Positions 22,762-31,592 of a stretch of 35,041 nucleotides of DNA are shown one piece after another. This stretch comes from Streptomyces durbertensis (GTDB lineage: Bacteria; Actinomycetota; Actinomycetes; Streptomycetales; Streptomycetaceae), in the NCBI RefSeq assembly GCF_014156695.1, contig NZ_WMLF01000006.1, positions 1-35,041 of the forward strand, given 5' to 3'. The notes below the pieces were generated by a model. That model saw only the letters and a list, made by a program, of their open reading frames with translations. It was not told the origin of the DNA and did not search any database. Position 1 is the stretch's first letter, and each line of letters starts with the position of its first letter. Made by a program: the position numbers and the translations under genes.

Positions 22762-25700
22762 ATGTCCTCGCCGTCCTCGGCCCCCACTCCCGCGCAGGGA
22801 TCCGCCGCGCAGGGACCCTCCGCGCAGGAACCCGCCCAGGGAGCAGAACCCGCCCAGCGGGCAGCCGCCCTCCGTGAGGCGCTGGCCTCCCGCGTTGTCG
22901 TCGCCGACGGCGCCATGGGCACGATGCTCCAGGACCAGAACCCCACCCTGGAGGACTTCGAGGGCCTGGAAGGCTGCAACGAGGTACTCAACGTCACCCG
23001 CCCCGACATCGTCCGCTCGGTCCACGAGGCGTACTTCGCCGTCGGCGTGGACTGCGTGGAGACCAACACCTTCGGCGCCAACCAGGCGGCGCTGGGGGAG
23101 TACGACATCGCGCACCGCATCACCGAACTCTCCGAGGCCGGCGCCCGCATCGCCCGCGAGGCGGCGGACGAGTTCACCGCGAAGGACGGCCGCGCCCGCT
23201 GGGTGCTCGGCTCGATCGGTCCCGGCACCAAGCTGCCGACGCTCGGGCACGCCCCCTACCCGCTGCTCCGCGACGCCTACCAGCAGAACGCCGAGGGCCT
23301 GCTGGCCGGCGGCGCGGACGCCCTCCTGGTGGAGACCACCCAGGACCTGCTGCAGACCAAGGCGTCGGTGCTCGGCGCCCGCCGCGCGCTGACCGCGCTC
23401 GGCGTCGACGTGCCCGTCATCGTCTCGGTGACCGTCGAGACCACCGGCACCATGCTGCTCGGCTCGGAGATCGGCGCCGCGCTCACCGCGCTCGAACCGC
23501 TGGGCATCGACCTCATCGGCATGAACTGCGCCACCGGGCCGGCCGAGATGAGCGAGCACCTGCGCTACCTGTCGCGGCACTCCCGGGTGCCGCTGGCGTG
23601 CATGCCCAACGCCGGACTGCCCGTCCTCGGCAAGGACGGCGCGCACTACCCGCTGACCGCCGGTGAACTCGCCGACGCGCAGGAGACGTTCGTCCGCGAG
23701 TTCGGCCTCTCCCTGGTCGGCGGCTGCTGCGGTACGACCCCCGAGCACCTGCGCCAACTCGTCGAGCGGGTGCGGGGCCTGACGCCCGCTCCCCGCGAGC
23801 CGCGCCCCGAGCCGGGTGCCGCCTCGCTCTACCAGACCGTTCCGTTCCGCCAGGACACCTCCTACCTGGCCATCGGCGAGCGCACCAACGCCAACGGCAG
23901 CAGGAAGTTCCGCGAGGCCATGCTGGAGGGCCGCTGGGACGACTGCGTGGAGATGGCCAGGGACCAGATCCGCGAGGGCGCGCACATGCTCGACCTGTGC
24001 GTGGACTACGTCGGCCGGGACGGCGTCGCCGACATGGCCGAACTCGCCGGGCGCTTCGCCACCGCCTCCACCCTGCCGATCGTGCTGGACTCGACCGAGC
24101 CCGAGGTGCTGCGCGCCGGCCTGGAGCGGCTCGGCGGCCGAGCCGTCATCAACTCCGTCAACTACGAGGACGGCGACGGCCCCGACTCCCGGTTCGCGCG
24201 GATCGCCGGACTCGCCGTCGAGCACGGCGCCGCGCTCATCGCGCTCACCATCGACGAGAACGGGCAGGCCCGCACCGTCGAGGACAAGGTCGGCATCGCC
24301 GAGCGGCTCATCGCGGACCTGACCGGCAACTGGGGGGTGCACGAGTCGGACATCCTGATCGACTGTCTGACCTTCACCATCTGCACCGGGCAGGAGGAGT
24401 CCCGCAAGGACGGCATCAGCACCATCGAGGCGATCCGGGAGCTGAAGCGCCGCCACCCGGACGTGCAGACCACGCTGGGCCTGTCGAACATCTCCTTCGG
24501 CCTCAACCCGGCCGCCCGGATGGTGCTGAACTCCGTCTTCCTCGACGAGTGCGTCAAGGCCGGCCTGGACTCCGCGATCGTGCACGCCAGCAAGATCGTG
24601 CCGATCTCCCGGCTGGAGGAGGAGCAGGTCGAGGTCGCGCTGGACCTGATCTACGACCGGCGCCGTGAGGGCTACGACCCGCTCCAGCGGCTGCTGGAGC
24701 TGTTCGAGGGCGTGGACGCCAAGTCGATGCGGGCCGGCAAGGCGGAGGAGCTGGCCGCGCTGCCGCTGGACGAACGCCTCCAGCGGCGCATCATCGACGG
24801 CGAGCGAAACGGCCTGGAGGCCGACCTGGAGGAGGCGCTGACCGAGCGCCCTGCGCTGGACATCGTCAACGACACCCTGCTCGCGGGCATGAAGGTCGTC
24901 GGTGAACTGTTCGGCTCGGGCAAGATGCAGCTGCCGTTCGTGCTCCAGTCCGCCGAGGTCATGAAGACCGCGGTGGCCTACCTGGAGCCGCACATGGAGA
25001 AGAGCGACGACGAGGGCAAGGGCACCATCGTGCTGGCCACCGTCCGCGGTGACGTGCACGACATCGGCAAGAACCTCGTTGACATCATCCTGTCGAACAA
25101 CGGCTACAACGTCGTCAACCTGGGCATCAAGCAGCCGGTGCAGGCCATCCTCGACGCCGCCCAGGAGCACCGGGCGGACGTCATCGGCATGTCGGGCCTG
25201 CTGGTGAAGTCCACCGTCATCATGAAGGAGAACCTGGAGGAGCTGAACGCCCGCGGCATGGCGGCCGACTATCCGGTGATCCTCGGCGGCGCCGCGCTGA
25301 CCCGCGCCTACGTCGAGCAGGACCTGCACGAGGTCTACGAGGGCGAGGTGCGCTACGCCAGGGACGCCTTCGAGGGGCTGCGGCTGATGGACGCCCTCAT
25401 CGCCGTCAAGCGCGGCGTGCCGGGCGCCACGCTGCCCGAACTCCGGCAGCGCCGGGTGGCCAGGCGCGAGGTCTCGGTGACCGAGCCGGAGCCGGCGGAG
25501 GACCAGACCCGGTCCGACGTCGCCGCCGACAACCCCGTGCCCACCCCGCCGTTCTGGGGCACCCGGGTGATCAAGGGCATCCAGCTCAAGGAGTACGCCT
25601 CCTGGCTGGACGAGGGCGCCCTCTTCAAGGGCCAGTGGGGGCTGAAGCAGGACCGCAGCGGCGAGGGCCCCGGCTACGAGGAACTGGTGGAGACCGAGGG

Positions 25701-26331
25701 CCGCCCGCGGCTGCGCGGCTGGCTGGACACCCTCCACACGGAGAACCTGCTGGAGGCGGCCGTCGTCTACGGCTACTTCCCGTGCCACTCCGAGGGCAAC
25801 GACCTGGTGCTGCTGAAGGAGGACGGCGGCGAGCTGACCCGCTTCACCTTCCCCCGGCAGCGCCGCGGCCGCCGCCTGTGCCTGGCGGACTTCTTCCGCC
25901 CGGCGGAGAGCGGCGAGCGGGACGTGGTCGGCCTCCAGGTCGTCACCGTCGGCTCCCGCATCGGGGAGGCGACCGCCGAGCTGTTCGCCAACGACTCCTA
26001 CCGCGACTACCTGGAGCTGCACGGACTGTCCGTCCAGCTCGCCGAGGCGCTGGCCGAGTACTGGCACGCGCGGGTCCGCTCCGAGCTGGGCTTCGCCGGC
26101 GACGACCCGGAGGCCATCGAGGACATGTTCGCCCTGAAGTACCGGGGCGCGCGCTTCTCGCTGGGCTACGGTGCCTGCCCGAACCTGGAGGACCGGGCGA
26201 AGATCGCCGAGCTGCTCCAGCCCGAGCGCATCGGCGTGAAGCTCTCCGAGGAGTACCAGCTGCACCCGGAGCAGTCGACCGACGCCATCGTGCTGCACCA
26301 CCCCGAGGCGAAGTACTTCAACGCCCGCTGA
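22762..26331 (+). CDS. metH: Cobalamin-dependent methionine synthase
   Basis: The 1189-residue enzyme moves a methyl group from methyltetrahydrofolate to homocysteine through cobalamin. Domains in order: Ala/Gln/Pro-rich tail (about 1-35), homocysteine-binding domain with zinc ligands C256, C322 and C323, pterin-binding domain starting A-I-G-E-R-T-N-A-N-G-S-R-K-F, four-helix cap, cobalamin domain with D-V-H-D-I-G and axial His766, and the C-terminal SAM-activation domain ending near H-P-E-A-K-Y-F. All four modules are present, so it is full length. AGGGAG (22749-22754) 7 nt before the ATG fixes the start. It is divergent from gylR. A 12-bp palindrome AGCCGTACGGCT overlaps the stop (26331-26342). 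Confidence 0.97.
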   Translation: MSSPSSAPTPAQGSAAQGPSAQEPAQGAEPAQRAAALREALASRVVVADGAMGTMLQDQNPTLEDFEGLEGCNEVLNVTRPDIVRSVHEAYFAVGVDCVETNTFGANQAALGEYDIAHRITELSEAGARIAREAADEFTAKDGRARWVLGSIGPGTKLPTLGHAPYPLLRDAYQQNAEGLLAGGADALLVETTQDLLQTKASVLGARRALTALGVDVPVIVSVTVETTGTMLLGSEIGAALTALEPLGIDLIGMNCATGPAEMSEHLRYLSRHSRVPLACMPNAGLPVLGKDGAHYPLTAGELADAQETFVREFGLSLVGGCCGTTPEHLRQLVERVRGLTPAPREPRPEPGAASLYQTVPFRQDTSYLAIGERTNANGSRKFREAMLEGRWDDCVEMARDQIREGAHMLDLCVDYVGRDGVADMAELAGRFATASTLPIVLDSTEPEVLRAGLERLGGRAVINSVNYEDGDGPDSRFARIAGLAVEHGAALIALTIDENGQARTVEDKVGIAERLIADLTGNWGVHESDILIDCLTFTICTGQEESRKDGISTIEAIRELKRRHPDVQTTLGLSNISFGLNPAARMVLNSVFLDECVKAGLDSAIVHASKIVPISRLEEEQVEVALDLIYDRRREGYDPLQRLLELFEGVDAKSMRAGKAEELAALPLDERLQRRIIDGERNGLEADLEEALTERPALDIVNDTLLAGMKVVGELFGSGKMQLPFVLQSAEVMKTAVAYLEPHMEKSDDEGKGTIVLATVRGDVHDIGKNLVDIILSNNGYNVVNLGIKQPVQAILDAAQEHRADVIGMSGLLVKSTVIMKENLEELNARGMAADYPVILGGAALTRAYVEQDLHEVYEGEVRYARDAFEGLRLMDALIAVKRGVPGATLPELRQRRVARREVSVTEPEPAEDQTRSDVAADNPVPTPPFWGTRVIKGIQLKEYASWLDEGALFKGQWGLKQDRSGEGPGYEELVETEGRPRLRGWLDTLHTENLLEAAVVYGYFPCHSEGNDLVLLKEDGGELTRFTFPRQRRGRRLCLADFFRPAESGERDVVGLQVVTVGSRIGEATAELFANDSYRDYLELHGLSVQLAEALAEYWHARVRSELGFAGDDPEAIEDMFALKYRGARFSLGYGACPNLEDRAKIAELLQPERIGVKLSEEYQLHPEQSTDAIVLHHPEAKYFNAR

Positions 26332-26394
26332 GCCGTACGGCTGACCGTCGGATCCGGGCCGCGCAATCCAGCCGCGGAACCGGGTGGAGAGGCG

Positions 26395-26400
26395 TACACT
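26395..26400 (+). promoter_or_regulatory. Candidate -10 element of the HAD hydrolase gene
   Basis: TACACT lies 81-86 nt before the GTG at 26481. The leader between them is GC-rich and can form hairpins, for example GAGGGGC with GCCCTC. Confidence 0.45.
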
Positions 26401-26480
26401 GTCCGACCCGGTACGGGCCGGTTGTCCCACCTCGTGAGGGGAGGGGCGGCCGGCCCTCGTGCTCCTTCGGAGGTGTTCGC

Positions 26481-27182
26481 GTGACCAGTTCGCTTCCCGA
26501 CCTCATCACCCGTGCGGCGGACGGGTCGGCCCTCCAGGCCGTGCTGCTGGACCTCGACGGCACACTCGTGGACACCGAGGGCTTCTGGTGGGACGTCGAG
26601 AAGGAGGTCTTCGCGGAGCTCGGCCACGTGCTCGACGACCACCACCGGCAGGTCGTCGTGGGCGGCCCCATGACCCGCAGCGCCGCCTACCTGATCGGCG
26701 CCACCGGGGCCGACATCACGGTGGAGCAGCTGTCGGTGGAGCTGAGGGCGCGCTTCGCCGCCCGGGTGGAGCGCGGTGTGCCGCTGATGCCCGGCGCCCG
26801 CCGGCTGCTCACCGAGCTGACCCGGCACGAGGTGCCCACCGCCGTGGTGTCCGCCTCCCACCGGGCGACCATCGACGTCATGCTGGAGTCGGTCGGCCCG
26901 CACCACTTCCGGCTGTCGGTGGCCGGCGACGAGGTCGAGCGGACCAAGCCGCACCCCGAGCCCTATCTGACGGCCGCGCGCCACCTCGGCGCCGAGCCGG
27001 GGCGCTGCGCCGTGGTGGAGGACACCGCCACGGGCGTGACGTCGGCGGAGACGGCCGGCTGCCGGGTGGTGGCGGTGCCCTCGGTGGCGCCCATCGCCGC
27101 GTCGGGGGGCCGCCGGGTCGTGGAGTCCCTGGAGCACGTGGACCTGCGCTTCCTACGTGCGATGGTGCCGCACGTCAACTGA
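26481..27182 (+). CDS. HAD-superfamily phosphatase
   Basis: The 233-residue protein is a beta-phosphoglucomutase/phosphoglycolate phosphatase-like HAD hydrolase. Motif I D-L-D-G-T-L-V-D-T-E has the nucleophile D24 and acid/base D26. Motif II is V-V-S-A-S, the Lys of motif III is in T-K-P-H-P-E-P-Y, and motif IV is V-V-E-D-T-A-T-G-V. The cap is the small helical type between motifs I and II. GTG 26481 has GGAGG at 26469-26473. Sitting right after metH, it may share transcripts by readthrough, but it has its own promoter-like hexamer. The phosphate substrate is unknown. Confidence 0.88.
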   Translation: MTSSLPDLITRAADGSALQAVLLDLDGTLVDTEGFWWDVEKEVFAELGHVLDDHHRQVVVGGPMTRSAAYLIGATGADITVEQLSVELRARFAARVERGVPLMPGARRLLTELTRHEVPTAVVSASHRATIDVMLESVGPHHFRLSVAGDEVERTKPHPEPYLTAARHLGAEPGRCAVVEDTATGVTSAETAGCRVVAVPSVAPIAASGGRRVVESLEHVDLRFLRAMVPHVN

Positions 27183-27269
27183 CGCGTTCGGGCGATCGGT
27201 GCGGGACGTGGTGAGCTTCGTCACCGCACCACGCGACGCCGCGCCGCGGGATTGCCCCCGACACCCTGG

Positions 27270-27282
27270 TTACCGCCGGTAA
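27270..27282. promoter_or_regulatory. Palindrome TTACCGCCGGTAA, candidate operator
   Basis: TTACC and GGTAA flank GCC. It differs from the 11157-11170 palindrome only by one missing central base. It lies 88 nt after the HAD gene and about 195 nt before the first solute-binding gene. The rest of this 294-bp gap contains the next promoter and a leader hairpin. Confidence 0.4.
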
Positions 27283-27407
27283 TGTCAGGGGTTTCGTCCG
27301 CTTTGGCGCGGCTTGGCCCGGTGCTCCGGAGCGGCCGGGCGCCGGACGATTTCCCCCGCCGCTCCCAGGGCGGAACAGCGTGTGCGGGAGGAGGTCCCGG
27401 ACGCCAC

Positions 27408-27413
27408 TAATCT
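27408..27413 (+). promoter_or_regulatory. Candidate -10 element of the first solute-binding protein gene
   Basis: TAATCT lies 64-69 nt before the ATG at 27477. A leader hairpin follows, formed by CCCGGCT (27421-27427) and AGCCGGG (27451-27457). Confidence 0.5.
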
Positions 27414-27476
27414 TCTTCATCCCGGCTTCATTCGACCGAACCACCCCCGGAGCCGGGTGAGGGAGACCGTCGCACC

Positions 27477-29054
27477 ATGAACCGCAAGACACTCGTACTG
27501 CCCGCGCTGGCAGGAGTGATGACCACCGTGCTCACCGCGTGCGGCACCCAGCCGGGCGCGCGCACCGACGGCGACACGCTGGTGGTCGGCACCACCGACA
27601 CCTTCGAGGTCTCCGCGTCGACGCCCGCCCCCTTCGACCCGGCAGCCGTCTACGACACCGCCACCTGGAACGTCTTCCGCAGCACCTTCCAGACCCTGCT
27701 GCGGCTGCCCCGCTCGGGCACCCTGCCGGAGCCGGAGGCCGCCGAGAAGTGCGGCTTCACCGACACCCGCAACACTCACTACCGCTGCACCCTCCGCGAG
27801 GGACTGACCTTCTCCAACGGCCGCGACCTCACCGCCGCCGACGTCGTCCACTCCATCCGCCGCGTGCTCGACATCAGCGACAGCCACGGCCCGGCCGCCC
27901 TGCTGAGCAACATCAAGGCCATCGAGACCACCCCCGGCAACGCCGTCCTGTTCAGCCTGAAGAAGCCGGACGCCACCTTCCCGCACAAGCTGGCCACCCC
28001 GGCCGCCGCGATCGTCGACCCCGGGGAGTACCCGGGCGACGCCCTGCGCGAGGGCACCGAGATCACCGGCTCCGGCCCCTACGTCGTCGACGAGGTCAAG
28101 GACGGCCGCATCAGGCTCAGCGCCAACCCCCGCTACCAGGGCGGCCTGAAGCCGCGCACCAAGTCCGTCGAACTGCGCGGCTACCAGGACGCCGACCAGT
28201 TGGAGCAGGCCCTGACCCGCGGCGAGGTCGACCTCGTCACCCGCACCCTGGCGCCCGACCAGATCGAGCGGCTGCGCGAGCGCGACGACGTCGACCTCCA
28301 GGAGACCACCAGCCAGAGCATCCGCTACCTGGTCTTCAACACCGACGCGCCGGCCGCGCGGACCAAGGCCGTGCGCCAGGCCGTCGCTCAACTCGTCGAC
28401 CGCCAGGCCCTGGTACGGGACGTCTACCTGCGCACCGCCGAGCCGCTGCACTCGATCGTGCCCGGCGGGCTCCCCGGACACCGGGCCGCCTTCCACACCA
28501 CGTACGGCGAGCCGGACGCCAAGGCCGCACGGCGCCTCCTCGACGAGGCCGGCGTCGAGACCCCGGTGAAGCTCACCCTCGCCCACACCAGCGACTACTA
28601 CGGCCCGGCCACCCGCGACGAGTTCAAGGCGCTCGCCGCCCAGCTGAACAGGAGCGGACTGTTCCGGGTGAGTGTGACGAGCGCACCGTGGAAGGAGTTC
28701 CGCAAGGCCGCCGTCGACGGCGAGTACCAGGTGTTCGGCATGGGCTGGTCCCCGGACTTCCCGGACGCCGACAACTTCGTCGACCCCTTCTTCGGCGAGG
28801 ACAACTTCCTCGACAGCCCGTACCGGAACGCGGAGATCACCGACCGGCTGATCCCGCGGACCCGGGCCGCCGCCGAACGCGACCAGGCCGAACCGCAGTT
28901 CGTGAGGATCCAGGAGATCGTCGCCGACGAGGTGCCGGTGCTGCCGCTGTGGCAGGGCAAGAGCCACGTCGCCGCCCGCTCGGGCGTCACCGGCGTGGAG
29001 TGGGCCCTGAACTCCTCCTCGGTACTCCAACTGTGGGAGCTGGGTCGCGGCTGA
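27477..29054 (+). CDS. Family 5 solute-binding lipoprotein (peptide/nickel type), copy 1
   Basis: The 525-residue protein is an extracellular substrate-binding lipoprotein of the DppA/OppA family (SBP_bac_5). A lipoprotein signal ends in V-L-T-A-C with lipid-modified Cys22. Family landmarks are C-T-L-R-E-G-L-T-F-S-N-G-R-D-L-T-A-A-D-V, then G-S-G-P-Y-V, and the C-terminal W-Q-G-K. No permease or ATPase gene is next to it, so it must share a transporter encoded elsewhere or act as a sensor. A GGGAG site is about 8-11 nt upstream of the ATG. It is followed after 98 nt by a clear paralogue. The ligand cannot be predicted from sequence. Confidence 0.9.
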   Translation: MNRKTLVLPALAGVMTTVLTACGTQPGARTDGDTLVVGTTDTFEVSASTPAPFDPAAVYDTATWNVFRSTFQTLLRLPRSGTLPEPEAAEKCGFTDTRNTHYRCTLREGLTFSNGRDLTAADVVHSIRRVLDISDSHGPAALLSNIKAIETTPGNAVLFSLKKPDATFPHKLATPAAAIVDPGEYPGDALREGTEITGSGPYVVDEVKDGRIRLSANPRYQGGLKPRTKSVELRGYQDADQLEQALTRGEVDLVTRTLAPDQIERLRERDDVDLQETTSQSIRYLVFNTDAPAARTKAVRQAVAQLVDRQALVRDVYLRTAEPLHSIVPGGLPGHRAAFHTTYGEPDAKAARRLLDEAGVETPVKLTLAHTSDYYGPATRDEFKALAAQLNRSGLFRVSVTSAPWKEFRKAAVDGEYQVFGMGWSPDFPDADNFVDPFFGEDNFLDSPYRNAEITDRLIPRTRAAAERDQAEPQFVRIQEIVADEVPVLPLWQGKSHVAARSGVTGVEWALNSSSVLQLWELGRG

Positions 29055-29152
29055 CCCGGCCGAGACCCTCCAGGACAACGGGTAACCCCCGCCGGCAGAC
29101 ACCCGGAACAGACCGGAAAACCGGACCGACCGGAAAAGACAAGGTGAGAGTA

Positions 29153-30739
29153 GTGCGTGTGAGGAAGCGGACCAGTTGGGTCGCGGTGCCGGTCGGTACC
29201 GCGCTGGCGGCGGCCCTGCTCAGCGGCTGCGGCACGGAGGACGGCTCCGGCGGCCCGGGCGGCTCGCTGGTCATGGGGATGACGGACAAGGTGCTGTCCG
29301 TCGACCCCGCCTCCGGCTACGACCCCGGCTCCTGGCTGGTGTTCAACAACGTGTTCCAGCCACTGCTGAGCTTCCCCAAGGGCGGCGGCGAACCGCAGCC
29401 CGAGGCGGCCGAGGAGTGCGGCTTCGAGGACGGCGCCAGCAAGGTGTTCTCCTGCACCCTGCGCAAGGACCTGAAGTTCAGCAACGGCAACAACCTCACC
29501 TCCAAGGACGTCAAGCACTCCTTCGAGCGGACGCTGCGCATCGACGACCCGGAGGGCCCGGCCGTCATGCTGCACACCATCGACGAGATCGAGACACCCG
29601 ACGAGCGGACCGTCGTCTTCCGGCTCAACACCTCCGACGCCACCTTCCCCCAGAAGATCGCCTCCGGCGCCGGCTCCATCGTGGACCACCGCGAGTACCC
29701 CGCCGACGCCCTCCGCGAGGACGGCAAGGCGGTCGGCTCCGGCGTCTACACGCTCGACAGCTACGACTCCGACAAGGCCGTCTTCTCCGTCAACTCCGGC
29801 TACACCGGGCCCGCCGAGACCAAGAACTCCGGCATGACGATGAAGTTCTTCGACAACCACGACGCGCTGCGCAAGGCCCTCAGCGACCGCGAGGTCGACC
29901 TCGCGTACCGGGGCCTGGCCACCAAGGACATCGCCGAGCTGGAGATGGCCACCACCAAGGAACGCGACGGCGTCCAGATCGTCCAGGGCACCAGCGCCCA
30001 GCTGCACCACCTCGTCTTCAACCTGAAGCACCCGCAGGTCAGCGACGTCGGCGTACGCCGCGCCGTCGCCCACCTCATCGACCGCTCCAGCCTCGTCCGG
30101 GACGTCTACCAGCGCACCGCCGAGCCGCTGTACTCCGTCGTGCCCGCCGGCATCACCGGCCACAACACCGCCTTCTTCGACCGCTACGGCGAGCGCCCCG
30201 ACCGGGCCAAGGCCCAGGCCGCCCTCCGCTCCGCCGGCATCGAGGGCAAGGCCGAGCTCACCCTCTACTCGCCGCCCGAGCGCTACGGCCCGGACACCAC
30301 ACGCGAGATGGAGGCCATCGCCAAGCAGCTCAACGCCAGCGGCCTCTTCGACGCCAAGGCGAAGACCGTCGACCTCAAGCAGTACGAGAAGGACATCGCC
30401 GCCGGCAAGTACCCCGTCTACGTCCGCGGCTGGATCCCCGACTACCCGGACCCCGACAACTTCGTCGACCCGTTCTTCGGCAAGGACAGCATCCTCGGCA
30501 ACGGCTACCAGTCCGGCCGCATCGCCGGCGAACTCCTGCCCCGCACCGCCGCGCAGAGCAACCGCGCCCAGACCGTCGAGGACTTCGGCGCCATCCAGGA
30601 CCAGATCGCCCGCGACGTGCCCGTGCTGCCGATCTGGCAGGGCCGCCAGTACGCCGTCGCCCGCGACGAGGTCGCCGGACTGGAGTGGACGCTCGACGCC
30701 TCCACCGTGTTCCGCTTCTGGGAGCTGAGCAAGAGCTGA
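29153..30739 (+). CDS. Family 5 solute-binding lipoprotein (peptide/nickel type), copy 2
   Basis: The 528-residue protein is a tandem paralogue of the upstream gene. The lipobox L-L-S-G-C places the lipid Cys at residue 26 from GTG 29153. It shares blocks such as R-D-V-Y-x-R-T-A-E-P-L, F-V-D-P-F-F-G and D-V-P-V-L-P-I-W-Q-G. Three in-frame GTG codons (29144, 29153, 29159) compete; AAGGTGAG before 29153 makes that one likely. The upstream gap carries a direct repeat of GACCGGAAAA (29111 and 29128). No transporter gene is linked. A strong terminator follows, so the two lipoprotein genes form one unit. The substrate is unknown and may differ from copy 1. Confidence 0.88.
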   Translation: MRVRKRTSWVAVPVGTALAAALLSGCGTEDGSGGPGGSLVMGMTDKVLSVDPASGYDPGSWLVFNNVFQPLLSFPKGGGEPQPEAAEECGFEDGASKVFSCTLRKDLKFSNGNNLTSKDVKHSFERTLRIDDPEGPAVMLHTIDEIETPDERTVVFRLNTSDATFPQKIASGAGSIVDHREYPADALREDGKAVGSGVYTLDSYDSDKAVFSVNSGYTGPAETKNSGMTMKFFDNHDALRKALSDREVDLAYRGLATKDIAELEMATTKERDGVQIVQGTSAQLHHLVFNLKHPQVSDVGVRRAVAHLIDRSSLVRDVYQRTAEPLYSVVPAGITGHNTAFFDRYGERPDRAKAQAALRSAGIEGKAELTLYSPPERYGPDTTREMEAIAKQLNASGLFDAKAKTVDLKQYEKDIAAGKYPVYVRGWIPDYPDPDNFVDPFFGKDSILGNGYQSGRIAGELLPRTAAQSNRAQTVEDFGAIQDQIARDVPVLPIWQGRQYAVARDEVAGLEWTLDASTVFRFWELSKS

Positions 30740-30778
30740 ACAGGGGCTGACCCGCGACCGCGCGGTAGCCGGACAGAC

Positions 30779-30818
30779 GCCGGGGCTCGGGGAGGCGGCC
30801 GCCTCCCCGAGCCCCGGC
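30779..30818. terminator. Strong two-way terminator after the lipoprotein genes
   Basis: An 18-bp perfect stem (30779-30796 with 30801-30818) encloses the tetraloop GGCC. It lies between the second lipoprotein gene and the convergent response regulator. Confidence 0.9.
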
Positions 30819-30842
30819 GTTCGTGTGCCCCGGCCCGGCCGT

Positions 30843-31514
30843 TCAGTGCCCGCCCGGGCGGACCAGCCCGCTCTCGTAGGCGTACACCGCCGCCTGCACC
30901 CGGTCCCGCAGCCCGAGCTTCGTCAGCACGTGGCCCACATGCGTCTTGACCGTCGTCTCGCTGACGAACAGATCGGCGGCGATCTCCGCGTTGGACAGCC
31001 CCCGCGCCACCAGCTTCAGCACCTCGACCTCCCGCTCGGTGAGCGTGTGCAGCGTCTCCGGCACCGGCTCCTCACCCGTCGGCAGCTTCTCGGCGTACTT
31101 GTCCAGCAGCCGCCGGGTGATGCTCGGCGCCAGCATCGCGTCGCCGCCGGCGACCACCCGGATCGCCTGCACCAGCTCCTGCGCCGGCGCGTCCTTGAGC
31201 AGGAAGCCGCTCGCCCCCGCCCGCAGCGCCTCCACCACGTACTCGTCCAGGTCGAACGTGGTCAGCACCAGCACCTTGGCCGGACCGTCCTTGTCCGGAC
31301 CCGAGATGTGCCGCGTCGCCTCCACGCCGTCCATCCGGGGCATCCGGATGTCCATCAGCACCACGTCCGGCTGGAGCGCCCGCACCTGTTCCAGCGCCTG
31401 CTGGCCGTCCCCGGCCTCCCCGACGACGGCGATGTCCTGCTCCGCCTCCAGGATCATCCGGAAACCGGTGCGCAGCAGCGGCTGGTCGTCCACCAACAGG
31501 ACACGGATCGTCAC
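30843..31514 (-). CDS. NarL/FixJ-family response regulator
   Basis: The 223-residue protein has a receiver domain (1-120) with acidic D9 and D10, phospho-acceptor D55 in L-M-D-I-R-M-P, T85 and K107 in L-L-K-D-A. A LuxR-type HTH follows at about 155-215 (L-T-E-R-E-V-E-V-L-K-L-V-A-R-G-L-S-N-A-E-I-A). All phosphorylation residues are present, so it should be controlled by a histidine kinase. No kinase gene is in the window; it may be an orphan here. GTG 31514 has an AAGGGG site upstream. The gene is monocistronic and faces the lipoprotein genes across a strong terminator. The target genes are unknown. Confidence 0.9.
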   Translation of the reverse strand: MTIRVLLVDDQPLLRTGFRMILEAEQDIAVVGEAGDGQQALEQVRALQPDVVLMDIRMPRMDGVEATRHISGPDKDGPAKVLVLTTFDLDEYVVEALRAGASGFLLKDAPAQELVQAIRVVAGGDAMLAPSITRRLLDKYAEKLPTGEEPVPETLHTLTEREVEVLKLVARGLSNAEIAADLFVSETTVKTHVGHVLTKLGLRDRVQAAVYAYESGLVRPGGH

Positions 31515-31592
31515 AGGAACACCCCTTCACAGGCCACGCGGCCACGGTCGGACCCATTGTCGCCCACCAACCCCGCCCGCGGGCGGGCGGAC

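Noticed and set aside
22678..26430. A 1250-codon open frame on the minus strand over metH
   Set aside because: It is an antisense shadow typical of very GC-rich coding DNA. It has no domains and its residues are the low-complexity complement of the metH codons.
27539..29152. Fusion of the second lipoprotein to a long upstream frame
   Set aside because: The upstream part is a shadow of the first lipoprotein gene. The lipobox near 29229 requires a start close to 29153.
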